NCBI GenBank assembly: GCA_029555965.1
Contig: JAKQHY010000224.1
Span: forward strand, 1 to 39,571
From: Chloroflexota bacterium
GTDB taxonomy: Bacteria > Chloroflexota > Anaerolineae > B4-G1 > SLSP01
DNA: 39,571 bases
Direction of reading: 5' to 3'
In this document: in pieces, positions 8,114-15,512 of the stretch
Position numbering within the stretch: position 1 is the first letter of the stretch
How the letters are laid out: the number at the start of each line of letters is the position of its first letter
Position numbers and translations under genes: made by a program
The notes under the pieces: model-generated
The model's database searches: none
The model's input: the letters and a program-made list of their open reading frames with translations, nothing else
Told to the model about the DNA's origin: nothing

Positions 8114-8821
8114 ATGTTCCAGAGAAAACATACCATCCTGGTTGTGGATGATCAACCGGAAACCCGTAATATGCTCCGAATTGGCCTGAAGGCCGAGGGG
8201 TTCAATGTCATTTTGGCGGAAGATGCTTCATCAGGATTGAAAGCAGCCTACAATCATCACCCCGACGCCGTCCTGCTGGACATTATGATGCCCGAAATTG
8301 ACGGTTACGAAATGTGCCGGCGCCTGCGAGAAATGACGGATATTCCGGTGTTGTTTCTGACGGCCAAGAGTAACATCGAGGATAAGATCCAGGGATTGGC
8401 GTTGGGCGCTGATGATTATATTGTCAAGCCTTTCAATTTTGCCGAACTGAAATATCGTTTGGCGCGCTGTATCAGTCGTACCCCCGGCGGCAGTTCGCGG
8501 AAAATGGAGATGTTATTCCTCTCCGACTCGGTTACGTTGGATTGTGACCGCCACGAGTTATCGCTCCATGGGAACATCATTGGTTTAACGCCGAAAGAAT
8601 TCGAGGTCTTGCGTTACCTTGCCAGTCACCCCGGAAAGGTGCTCACCACCGATGCGATCCTGGTTAACGTGTGGGGGACAGAGCACATCGGTGAACTTGA
8701 CCTGGTCAAACAGTATATCTATCGGTTGCGGCGCAAGATTGGCGCGGTCGGTAACTCCACGCTGAGCATTAACACCATTTGGGGCAGCGGCTATTGTTTT
8801 GAGCTGGAGAGAAAGCCGTAG
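8114..8821 (+). CDS. OmpR/PhoB-family response regulator
   Basis: This two-component response regulator has an N-terminal receiver domain and a C-terminal winged-helix DNA-binding domain (235 aa). Receiver residues are all present: the acidic pair Asp12/Asp13, phospho-acceptor Asp56 (VLLDIMMP), Thr83 (LTAKS) and Lys105 (VKPFN). The output domain shows LTPKEFEVLRYLASHPGKVLT and the recognition-helix region LVKQYIYRLRRKIG, ending in the wing GSGYCFE. The start is preceded by GTGAGGGGG. It lies 2 bp upstream of a second regulator of the same type and no sensor kinase gene adjoins it. The target genes cannot be deduced. Confidence 0.93.
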   Translation: MFQRKHTILVVDDQPETRNMLRIGLKAEGFNVILAEDASSGLKAAYNHHPDAVLLDIMMPEIDGYEMCRRLREMTDIPVLFLTAKSNIEDKIQGLALGADDYIVKPFNFAELKYRLARCISRTPGGSSRKMEMLFLSDSVTLDCDRHELSLHGNIIGLTPKEFEVLRYLASHPGKVLTTDAILVNVWGTEHIGELDLVKQYIYRLRRKIGAVGNSTLSINTIWGSGYCFELERKP

Positions 8822-8823
8822 GC

Positions 8824-9543
8824 ATGACCATCAAAGTCTTGCTTATTGATGACGATGTAGATTTTCTCACCTGCTTGCAGTTCGAGTTGGAGCAGGAGCA
8901 TTTTGGTGTTTATACCGCGGCGGATGGGCTTATTGGGCTGCAAAAGGCGTATGAAGTTCATCCCGATATGATTATCCTGGACCTTATGATGCCGGATATT
9001 GACGGTTGGACCATTTGCCAACGCTTGCGCACTGTTTGCGATACCCCCATCATCATGCTGACGGCCAAATCCGAGATGAACGATGTCGTCAAGGGCTTGT
9101 CTATGGGCGCGGACGACTACATGGTTAAGCCATGCAACTTTGAGGAACTCAAAGCGCGGATTTACACCGTCCTGCGGCGCACTACCGCCGCGCCCGGCGC
9201 CGAATGGCGTTCCGCCTACGATGATGGCGTGCTTTATGTGGACCTGGAATCGGGGGTTGTGACCAAGAATGGGGAACTCGTTACGCTCACCGATACGGAA
9301 TCTCGCCTTTTCCTGTATCTGGTCAGTCACAAGGATCAAGTGGTGCCGCACCGTGAGTTGCTCACCAACGTCTGGGGCCCGCAATACGTGCAGGAAATAG
9401 GCTACCTGAGTGTCTACATCCGTTATATTCGCTGCAAAATCGAAGACGACCCGAACAACCCCCAATATATTCAGAAGCGTTGGGGGCTTGGGTATTATTT
9501 CACCGGCAAGGGGACCTTGGCGGTTGCAACGTTTTTTAAGTAA
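8824..9543 (+). CDS. OmpR/PhoB-family response regulator (second of tandem pair)
   Basis: The 239-aa protein has the same architecture as its upstream neighbour. The receiver has Asp9-Asp11, phospho-acceptor Asp53 (IILDLMMP), Thr80 (LTAKS) and Lys102 (VKPCN); the winged helix has LTDTESRLFLYLVSHKDQVV, VYIRYIRCKIE and a final GLGYYF wing. The two proteins are clearly homologous but diverged, so the duplication is old. It begins 2 bp after the previous stop and is probably cotranscribed. A short hydrophobic tail follows the wing. The cognate kinase is unknown; the membrane kinases at 15.5 and 17.7 kb are candidates only by proximity. Confidence 0.93.
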   Translation: MTIKVLLIDDDVDFLTCLQFELEQEHFGVYTAADGLIGLQKAYEVHPDMIILDLMMPDIDGWTICQRLRTVCDTPIIMLTAKSEMNDVVKGLSMGADDYMVKPCNFEELKARIYTVLRRTTAAPGAEWRSAYDDGVLYVDLESGVVTKNGELVTLTDTESRLFLYLVSHKDQVVPHRELLTNVWGPQYVQEIGYLSVYIRYIRCKIEDDPNNPQYIQKRWGLGYYFTGKGTLAVATFFK

Positions 9544-9583
9544 TTTTTAGGAATTATGTAACAGCTTCCTTACTCTGAGAGAC

Positions 9584-9589
9584 TACAAT
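9584..9589 (+). promoter_or_regulatory. Possible -10 box before the receiver-only regulator
   Basis: TACAAT lies 40 bp before the chosen start at 9629. A transcript starting near 9597 would include the AAAGGAG ribosome-binding site at 9618-9624. No convincing -35 hexamer is visible, so this is tentative. Confidence 0.3.
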
Positions 9590-9628
9590 ACGGTCATACC
9601 AACCATGGAAGAGTCTCAAAGGAGCGTT

Positions 9629-10024
9629 ATGGAGCAGCTATTCTCGTCAGAAAAACTGGTTTTGTGCATTGATGATATGCCGGAGTTGATCACGCTGGTT
9701 GGCTTGATCCTTAAACGTATTGGCATCAGGGTGATCGGCGCCAACGATGGCCTGGAGGGGTTGGCGAAGGCGCGTGAGGTTAAACCGGACCTGGTGTTGC
9801 TAGATTTGATGCTCCCAAAGATGAACGGCTGGGAAGTCTTCTGGCAGATGCAAGCCGATGAACAGTTGAAAAACATCCCGGTCATTATTATCTCCGTCCG
9901 CTCGGAACTCATGGATCGGCGGCTGGCGTTGGAATCGGCTCAGGCGAATGGATATTTGACCAAGCCCTTTGCCATTCAAGATTTGCTGGTCAATGTGGAG
10001 CGCGTTTTGGCTCAGGCGGCTTGA
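9629..10024 (+). CDS. Receiver-only (CheY-like) response regulator
   Basis: This is a single receiver domain of 131 aa with no output domain, so it would act through protein contacts or as a phosphorelay intermediate. It carries the acidic pair (CIDD), phospho-acceptor Asp59 (VLLDLMLP), the VIIISVRS strand in which Ser replaces the usual Thr, and Lys112 (YLTKPF). The ATG at 9629 is preferred because AAAGGAG sits at 9618-9624; an in-frame ATG at 9605 would add 8 residues. It is the third regulator in a row and is followed by a strong terminator. Confidence 0.88.
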   Translation: MEQLFSSEKLVLCIDDMPELITLVGLILKRIGIRVIGANDGLEGLAKAREVKPDLVLLDLMLPKMNGWEVFWQMQADEQLKNIPVIIISVRSELMDRRLALESAQANGYLTKPFAIQDLLVNVERVLAQAA

Positions 10025-10046
10025 AGCGCATCTCCCCGCGTTTCTT

Positions 10047-10082
10047 AAATCGGGCAAGCCACCTTGCCCGATTTTCTTTTTC
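10047..10082 (+). terminator. Rho-independent terminator after the regulator cluster
   Basis: AAATCGGGCAAG (10047-10058) and CTTGCCCGATTT (10063-10074) form a perfect 12-bp stem with a 4-nt loop, followed by a T-rich tract (TTTTCTTTTT). It ends 58 bp after the receiver-only gene and closes the transcription unit. Confidence 0.92.
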
Positions 10083-10097
10083 CATACACTTCCCCCC

Positions 10098-10125
10098 TTG
10101 TTGCCTGGCAAAACTAACATATACT
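10098..10125 (+). promoter_or_regulatory. Possible promoter for the PAC2/Sm-like unit
   Basis: TTGTTG (10098-10103) and TATACT (10120-10125) are separated by 16 bp, just after the terminator. It would leave a leader of about 175 nt before the start at 10306, so a closer promoter such as TTGGAC...TATTTT (near 10216-10245) is an alternative. Confidence 0.35.
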
Positions 10126-10305
10126 AACCCTAAGGTGATCGCTATAGTTGCCTTTGAAAGTAACCCATTAAGCCTTTGAAATGCTTCTACCTATGGGGTG
10201 GCTATCCTACCGGTTGGTTTGGACGGCCAGGCGGTGGTGTGGTATTTTGATAGCGGGTATTTCTTCTGTTGCTCGGTCACGTTTGGCCGCGCGGAGGTTG
10301 AGGGT

Positions 10306-11247
10306 ATGGATGCGTTGGTAAAGTTGTGGGAACTTCCCGTGACACGCGAATTATACATGCTGGCCGGCTGGCAACAGTGGGCCGACGCCGGCTCTATTTC
10401 CTCGGGATTGCCGCAATATCTCATCAAGAAACTGGAGGCGCGTAAAATCGGCGAGATCATTTCCGACAATTTCTACCTATTCCAGGTGCCAGGTGCGCAT
10501 CACTTTCTGCGCCCTCAAGTGAAATTGGAGGAAGGCTATCGGATGACGATGAGCATGCCTCAGAACGAAATTTTCTACACCGGCGATCATCAGAAAGGAC
10601 TGCTGCTGTTCTTGGGGGAGGAGCCACATCTGAACATGGATCGCTACGTGACCGCTTTCTTCGATGTGCTGCACACCCTGAATGTGAAACGCGTCGTGAT
10701 TGTGGGCGGCGTCTACGGCGCTATGCCCTACGATAAGGAACGAGAAGTTACGTGTGTTTACAGCCTGCCGCACCTGAAGCCGGAGCTAACCAAATATGCG
10801 GTGCGCTTCTCCGACTATGAGGGCGGCACGACTATCGGCGCTTATCTGGCGCACAAAGCGGAAGCTCGTGATATTGAAATCGTCGTGTTTTATGGCTTTG
10901 TGCCGTCGTATGATTTCTCCGAGATGGTCGGCCCGGTGCATGGTCTGCGTATTGAAAACGACTTTAAGGCCTGGTATGACCTGATGCGCCGCGTCAACTA
11001 CATGTTCAACATGGAAATAGACCTGACCGAACTGGAGCAGGAAAGCAAAAAACTGTTGACCTCAATGGAAGCGGAGTTGGAAGAGCTGGACACGCAGCTT
11101 TCCGATGTGGACCTCCAGGATTACCTGGAAAAACTGTTTGAAGATTTTCAAGAACGCCGTTTTATCCCCTTGGGGGATATGTGGGAGCGCGGCCTGCGCG
11201 ATTTGTTCAAAGATATGGAAGATGGCGACTTTCTCAACGAGAGCTAA
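10306..11247 (+). CDS. PAC2-family protein
   Basis: The 313-aa protein belongs by pattern to the PAC2 family, named after the eukaryotic proteasome assembly chaperone 2 and widespread as uncharacterised proteins in archaea, actinobacteria and Chloroflexota. Features are the N-terminal LYMLAGWQQWADAG region (about residues 13-26), the central VKRVVIVGGVYGAMPYDKE (about 127-145) and GGTTIGAYLAHKAEARDIEIVV. The C-terminal part (about 230-300) is highly charged with Leu/Glu heptads and is likely a coiled coil. GAGGTTGAG precedes the ATG at 10306; the frame is open upstream to a GTG at 10198. It is followed closely by the Sm-like gene. Its molecular role is unknown in bacteria lacking a proteasome. 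Confidence 0.8.
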   Translation: MDALVKLWELPVTRELYMLAGWQQWADAGSISSGLPQYLIKKLEARKIGEIISDNFYLFQVPGAHHFLRPQVKLEEGYRMTMSMPQNEIFYTGDHQKGLLLFLGEEPHLNMDRYVTAFFDVLHTLNVKRVVIVGGVYGAMPYDKEREVTCVYSLPHLKPELTKYAVRFSDYEGGTTIGAYLAHKAEARDIEIVVFYGFVPSYDFSEMVGPVHGLRIENDFKAWYDLMRRVNYMFNMEIDLTELEQESKKLLTSMEAELEELDTQLSDVDLQDYLEKLFEDFQERRFIPLGDMWERGLRDLFKDMEDGDFLNES

Positions 11248-11287
11248 TAAAAAATCTTTCACCACTATTTTCAGAGGAGACCAACCT

Positions 11288-11515
11288 ATGAACAGCGAAA
11301 AATCTAAAGCATCTCCGGTGTGGGGCAAACGCGCCGCTGATTTCTTCAGCGAATTGGAGCACCAAACCATTCTCATTGCAGTGAGTAATGGCAAAATCTT
11401 TAAAGGGGAACTCATCGGCGTGGATGTTTACGACCTTATTATCCGCCAGGACAGTGGCTTAGAATTGCTGCTGCCGAAGGGTAACATCGTCTACATCCAC
11501 CGCGTCACCGGATAA
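11288..11515 (+). CDS. Small Sm/Hfq-like protein
   Basis: This 75-aa protein has the layout of an LSm beta-barrel after a short helix: helix at about residues 14-24, then ILIAVSNGKIFKGELIGVDV (about 28-47) as strands 1-3 with the NG..F.G turn of Sm1, and ELLLPKGNIVYIHRV (about 59-73), where the KGNIVYIHR end resembles the Sm2 KHAIxxI region of Hfq. Hfq-family proteins form ring hexamers and help small RNAs pair with mRNAs. GAGGAGA at 11274-11280 fixes the start. It lies 40 bp after the PAC2 gene and 5 bp before a nucleotidyltransferase gene. Similarity to canonical Hfq is low, so a divergent LSm protein is the safer call. Confidence 0.6.
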   Translation: MNSEKSKASPVWGKRAADFFSELEHQTILIAVSNGKIFKGELIGVDVYDLIIRQDSGLELLLPKGNIVYIHRVTG

Positions 11516-11520
11516 TACGG

Positions 11521-12474
11521 ATGCAGGGTGTGATTCTGGCCGCGGGCCAGGGGAAGCGGCTGCAACCGTTGACCCTCACCCGCTCGAAGGCAATGGCACC
11601 TATCGCCGGCCGCCCCATCGTGGAGCGCGTGATGGCGCTACTGGCCCGCAACAGCGTGCAGGACTTCATCCTCGTCATCAGCCCGGACGACCGTGAGATC
11701 GAGCGCCACTTCCGGCGCGAGGCGACGCTGGATGTCGGCGTGCGCTTCGTCTATCAGACCGAGCGCAAAGGCATGGCCCACGCGCTGCTCCAGGCCGCGC
11801 CGCTCATCTCCGGTGACTTCGTCCTCTCGGCGTGCGACAACCTGGTGACGGAGGCCGATGCAGCTTCCCTGCTCGCCTTCTGGCGGATGACGCCGGCCCC
11901 CAGCGCTGTCCTCACCCTGATGCCGGCGCCCGTGGAACGCATCCGTAGCGGCGCCACGGTGGGGATGGACGGCCCCTGGATCACGCGCATCATCGAGAAG
12001 CCCCGTCCGGAAGAAATCCTCTCCGACCTTGCCAGCCTGCCGCTGTACCTCTTCACCCCGCGCGTGCTAGACTATCTGCCGGAAGTGCGTCCGTCGCCGC
12101 GTGGAGAGTATGAACTGCAAGACGCCATCCAAATGTTGATCGCGCGCGAGGGACGGGTGGGGGGCGTTGTCCTGAGCGGGCGGATGACGCTGACGACCCT
12201 CGCTGATCTGCTTGCACTCAACGTCGCCGCCCTGCGCCGCGCGGATGAGCCGCCCGTGCTATCGCCCGACGCCTTGGGTGCAGGAACCCGGTTGATCGCG
12301 CCCCTGCGCATTGATCCCGGCGTCGTCATTGGCGCGGAGTGTGCCATCGGCCCCAACGTCTATTTGGAACGCGGCTGTCGGATCGGGGCTGGCGTCACCC
12401 TGCGCGACGCCGTCGTCTTGCGTGATGCGGTCGTGCCGGACGGCGCCATTATCACAGAACAAGTGGTAGGTTAG
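11521..12474 (+). CDS. Sugar-phosphate nucleotidyltransferase with left-handed beta-helix tail
   Basis: The 317-aa protein activates a sugar 1-phosphate as an NDP-sugar by family. The N-terminus has the nucleotide-binding signature GVILAAGQGKRLQPLT (residues 3-18), then KAMAPIAGRPIVE and the metal-site region LSACDNLV (about 99-106); IIEKPRPEE (about 158-166) is also typical. The C-terminal stretch from about 255 shows hexapeptide-like repeats (IDPGVVIGAECAIGPNVYL) that form a left-handed beta helix, as in GlmU and archaeal Glc-1-P thymidylyltransferases. Substrate cannot be read from sequence. Its ATG follows the Sm-like stop by 5 bp, so it is probably in the same operon. It may feed cell-wall or exopolysaccharide synthesis. 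Confidence 0.9.
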   Translation: MQGVILAAGQGKRLQPLTLTRSKAMAPIAGRPIVERVMALLARNSVQDFILVISPDDREIERHFRREATLDVGVRFVYQTERKGMAHALLQAAPLISGDFVLSACDNLVTEADAASLLAFWRMTPAPSAVLTLMPAPVERIRSGATVGMDGPWITRIIEKPRPEEILSDLASLPLYLFTPRVLDYLPEVRPSPRGEYELQDAIQMLIAREGRVGGVVLSGRMTLTTLADLLALNVAALRRADEPPVLSPDALGAGTRLIAPLRIDPGVVIGAECAIGPNVYLERGCRIGAGVTLRDAVVLRDAVVPDGAIITEQVVG

Positions 12475-12540
12475 CTCTTGTCAGCAGATTGAGCAGATTC
12501 AGCAGCTTTCTAGCGTGATCGTTTCATCTGGTGACAAAAG

Positions 12541-14967
12541 ATGATTATGACCGGTCAAACACGCAAAGGTAAAAAATACCTGTGGGCGCTGCCGGTCCTG
12601 GCGCTGGCCGTCATCTTCTGGCTGTACGGCTGGCTCTTTTACGATTTGCCCGACCCTGCCGACCTCTCCGCCTACACCACGGCCCCCAGCAGCAAGATTT
12701 ACGACCGCTACGGGCGGCTCCTTTACGAGATGCCGCCCCCCTACACCGGCAGCCACACCCCCGTTTCTCTAACGGACGTGCCCCCAGCCCTCATCTGGGC
12801 CACCATCGCCACGGAGGACGCCACGTTTTACACCAACCCTGGTCTGGACGCCTGGGCCATCCTGCGCGCCGTGTGGATCAACGTGCAGGGCGGCGAGGTG
12901 CTCTCCGGCGGGAGCACGATCACGCAACAGTTGGTGCGCACCGTAATGTTCGAGCCGAACGCCTACATGGATCGCTCGCTGCGCCGCAAGCTGCGCGAGC
13001 TGATCGTGGCTGCGCGCCTCACGCGGGGCTACAGCAAAGACGACATTCTCGCGCTGTATCTCAACGAGACGTATTACGGCGCGATGGCCTACGGCGTCGA
13101 GGCGGCGGCGCAGACGTACTTCGGCAAGCCCGTCCGCGACCTCGACGTGGCCGAGTGCGCGCTCCTGGCCGGACTCCCGCAGGCGCCGGCGATCTACAAT
13201 CCACTGGAAGCCCTGGCGGCGGCCCGCGAGCGGCAGGCTGTGGTGCTGGACTTGATGGTCAAGCAGGGCTATCTCAGCGCAGAGGACGCCGAACTGGCCA
13301 AAGACGAGGCGCTGGCCTTCGCCGCCGCGCCGTTTCCCATTCGCGCCCCGCATTTTGTGATGATGGTGCGCGGCCTTTTGGAAAAAGAGCTGGGGCTGGA
13401 ACGCTTGCAGGCCGGCGGATTGAACATCTACACCACGCTGGACGTGGACTTGACCGACGCCGCGCGCGACATGATGCGTCACCGGCTGGCGCTGCTGGCG
13501 ACGTGCCACTACGCCGCAGAATGTCCCCCCGGCGGGCACAATGTCCGCAACGCCGCCGTGGTCGCGCTCGATCCAACGACGGGCGAAATCCTGGCGTTGG
13601 TCGGCAGCCCGGACTATTTTTCGGCGCGCATTGACGGCGCGGTGAACGGCGCGACGGCGCTGCGGCAACCCGGCTCGGCGATCAAGCCGCTGACCTACGC
13701 CGCCGCCTTCGCGCGCGGCGACTTCACGCCGGCGACGATGCTGCTGGACGTGCGCACAGCTTTTGTGACGCAGGAGGGCGCGCCCTACGTCCCCCTCAAC
13801 TATGATCTGCAATTTCGCGGCCCGGTGCGGCTCCGGGAGGCGCTGGCCTCGTCGTATAACGTGATCGCGGTCAAGGTGCTGGACGCCATCGGCATAGACG
13901 CCCTGCTCACACTGGCGCGGCAGATGGGGATCACCACCTTCGACAAAGCGGACCGTCTGGGGTTGGCGCTTACGCTCGGCGGCGGGGAGGTGCGCTTGCT
14001 GGAATTGACGGCGGCCTACGCGGCCTTCGCCAACGGGGGGACGCGCATCACGCCGGTGGCCGTCCTCCGCGTGGAAGACGCAACGGGAATGGTGATCTGG
14101 ACGCCGGAGCAGCCCCTCGCCGCGCGCGTGCTGGATGCCCGCGTGGCCTATCTTATCAGCGATATCCTCAGCGATGACCTGGCCCGCGCGCCGACCTTCG
14201 GGGAGGGCAGCGCGCTCACGTTGGCCGGGCGGCCGGCCGCCGTCAAGACGGGGACGACGACGGACTTCCGCGACAACTGGACGGTGGGCTACACGCCCGA
14301 TCTGGTGGTGGGCGTGTGGGTGGGTAACGCGGACAACGAGGCGATGAAGGACGTCAGCGGCGTCAGCGGGGCGGCGCCGCTCTGGCATGACGTGATGGAA
14401 GCCGCGCTCAAGGGCACACCTGTTCACGACTTTGCGCGCCCGGAGGGACTGGTGGACGTGACCGTGTGCGCCATCTCCGGGTTGCGGCCTAACCCGAATT
14501 GTCCGCACCGCGTCACGGAGACGTTTATCGCTGGGACGCAGCCCACGCAGACCTGCGCCGTCCATCAGGTCATAGAGGATGTCCTCTACACCGTCCTGCC
14601 TCCGGAGGCCCATGAATGGGCGCGGGAACACGGTCTGCCGCAGCCCACCGATATAATCCCACCGGAGGCTGATGTCCCCGCCTCCACCACACTCCGCATC
14701 ATCCATCCCGACCAGGGGAGTGTGTATCGTCTCGATCCCGCCCTGCCGCGCGCGGAGCAGCGCATCGCCCTGGTCGTTGAGACCGACGCGGCGTGGGCTA
14801 CGGTCACGCTGTTGCTGGATGGGACGCCGCTCCAGGAATGGCGCCGCCCGCCTTATCGCCTGCTGTGGCCGTTGATGGTGGGGGAGCATACTTTCTCCGT
14901 CATTGGCGTCAATGCTGAAGGCGTAAGTCTTACCGGCAATGCGGTAACGGTTACGGTGCAAGAGTGA
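12541..14967 (+). CDS. Class A (bifunctional) penicillin-binding protein
   Basis: This 808-aa membrane-anchored enzyme polymerises glycan strands and cross-links peptides. It has one membrane helix (about 13-35), then a GT51 glycosyltransferase domain with catalytic Glu92 in TEDATFY and the GGSTITQQLVR motif (123-133). The transpeptidase domain has SAIK (Ser379 to Lys382), SYN (438-440) and KTGT (569-572). A C-terminal module (about 690-808) with RIIHPDQGSVYRLD and a beta-rich end resembles the PBP1C C-terminal domain. Cysteines at CAISGLRPNPNC are probably paired. Start is ATG at 12541, or the ATG at 12547; the ribosome-binding site is weak. It lies 66 bp after the nucleotidyltransferase gene. 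Confidence 0.95.
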   Translation: MIMTGQTRKGKKYLWALPVLALAVIFWLYGWLFYDLPDPADLSAYTTAPSSKIYDRYGRLLYEMPPPYTGSHTPVSLTDVPPALIWATIATEDATFYTNPGLDAWAILRAVWINVQGGEVLSGGSTITQQLVRTVMFEPNAYMDRSLRRKLRELIVAARLTRGYSKDDILALYLNETYYGAMAYGVEAAAQTYFGKPVRDLDVAECALLAGLPQAPAIYNPLEALAAARERQAVVLDLMVKQGYLSAEDAELAKDEALAFAAAPFPIRAPHFVMMVRGLLEKELGLERLQAGGLNIYTTLDVDLTDAARDMMRHRLALLATCHYAAECPPGGHNVRNAAVVALDPTTGEILALVGSPDYFSARIDGAVNGATALRQPGSAIKPLTYAAAFARGDFTPATMLLDVRTAFVTQEGAPYVPLNYDLQFRGPVRLREALASSYNVIAVKVLDAIGIDALLTLARQMGITTFDKADRLGLALTLGGGEVRLLELTAAYAAFANGGTRITPVAVLRVEDATGMVIWTPEQPLAARVLDARVAYLISDILSDDLARAPTFGEGSALTLAGRPAAVKTGTTTDFRDNWTVGYTPDLVVGVWVGNADNEAMKDVSGVSGAAPLWHDVMEAALKGTPVHDFARPEGLVDVTVCAISGLRPNPNCPHRVTETFIAGTQPTQTCAVHQVIEDVLYTVLPPEAHEWAREHGLPQPTDIIPPEADVPASTTLRIIHPDQGSVYRLDPALPRAEQRIALVVETDAAWATVTLLLDGTPLQEWRRPPYRLLWPLMVGEHTFSVIGVNAEGVSLTGNAVTVTVQE

Positions 14968-15126
14968 AGGGACGTCAGCCCTGCGAAAGCCACCCGACGA
15001 CTCGTCCGGTCTCCTATTTCCCCAAAACTGTGCTAAACTAACAGTAGTGTTTATAGAAACCTTCCAATGAGTTCCACTATAGTCCTTGGGGAAGGTCGTT
15101 CTATCTTGATAGACAGGAGGCAAACG

Positions 15127-15393
15127 GTGGAAAAGTATCAGGACATTACTAAGCTGGCTGGCCTGGTCTTTATCCGGCGCAATTTTTTGGAGGACATCCT
15201 GGAACAAGGACTGGACGCGATGTTGGAGCAAATCGTGACACAGGGCGACTTGACTGCCGATGAGCGGGCCACTTTTGAGGCGTGTATCGGCAATCCGCGC
15301 CTCCAAGGGGTTATCCATGATTGGTGGATTATTTATGATGAAGAGCGCCAGGCGGGAACTATTCCGGCGGTCTGGGGAGCATGGCAGCCCTAA
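15127..15393 (+). CDS. Small acidic protein A, first copy of duplicated module
   Basis: This 88-aa protein is of unknown function. A strong AGGAGG at 15115-15120, 6 bp ahead, fixes a GTG start at 15127. It is clearly homologous to the 91-aa protein at 17380-17655; both share L-x-G-x-V-F-x-x-R-x-F, QGL-(D/E)-A, GDLT-x-(D/E)-E-(R/K)-ATF, WW-x-x-YDE and G-x-IP. No signal peptide, membrane helix or cysteine cluster is present. The helix-loop-helix part with LTADERATFEA resembles by eye the leader-like helical domains of Os1348/Franean1_4349-type RiPP precursors common in Chloroflexota; that resemblance is unverified. The Trp-rich tail ends in WGAWQP. It precedes a histidine kinase gene, as does its paralogue. 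Confidence 0.8.
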   Translation: MEKYQDITKLAGLVFIRRNFLEDILEQGLDAMLEQIVTQGDLTADERATFEACIGNPRLQGVIHDWWIIYDEERQAGTIPAVWGAWQP

Positions 15394-15424
15394 ACGTTTC
15401 GAAGAGAAAAATTCCCAACTTAGC

Positions 15425-15499
15425 CTTCCCGGAAGTTGTTCATAGCCGACCAAAGGTATTTTTCAAGCCGCAGTCACTATGAAGTCGGCTTCCGGGAAG
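15425..15499. repeat. Pair of CTTCC-N-GGAAG palindromes between small gene A and kinase 1
   Basis: CTTCCCGGAAG (15425-15435) and CTTCCGGGAAG (15489-15499) are each palindromic and are also reverse complements of one another, with centres 64 bp apart. They could be two regulator half-sites or the arms of one long hairpin. The same motif recurs between the second small gene and kinase 2. Confidence 0.7.
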
Positions 15500-15512
15500 A
15501 TGTTGTACGGGA

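Noticed and set aside
12769-15453. An 894-codon open frame on the minus strand
   Set aside because: It lies antisense to the class A penicillin-binding protein, is rich in Arg/His/Gly as expected for the reverse frame of GC-rich coding DNA, and shows no family motif. The plus-strand gene has all catalytic motifs.
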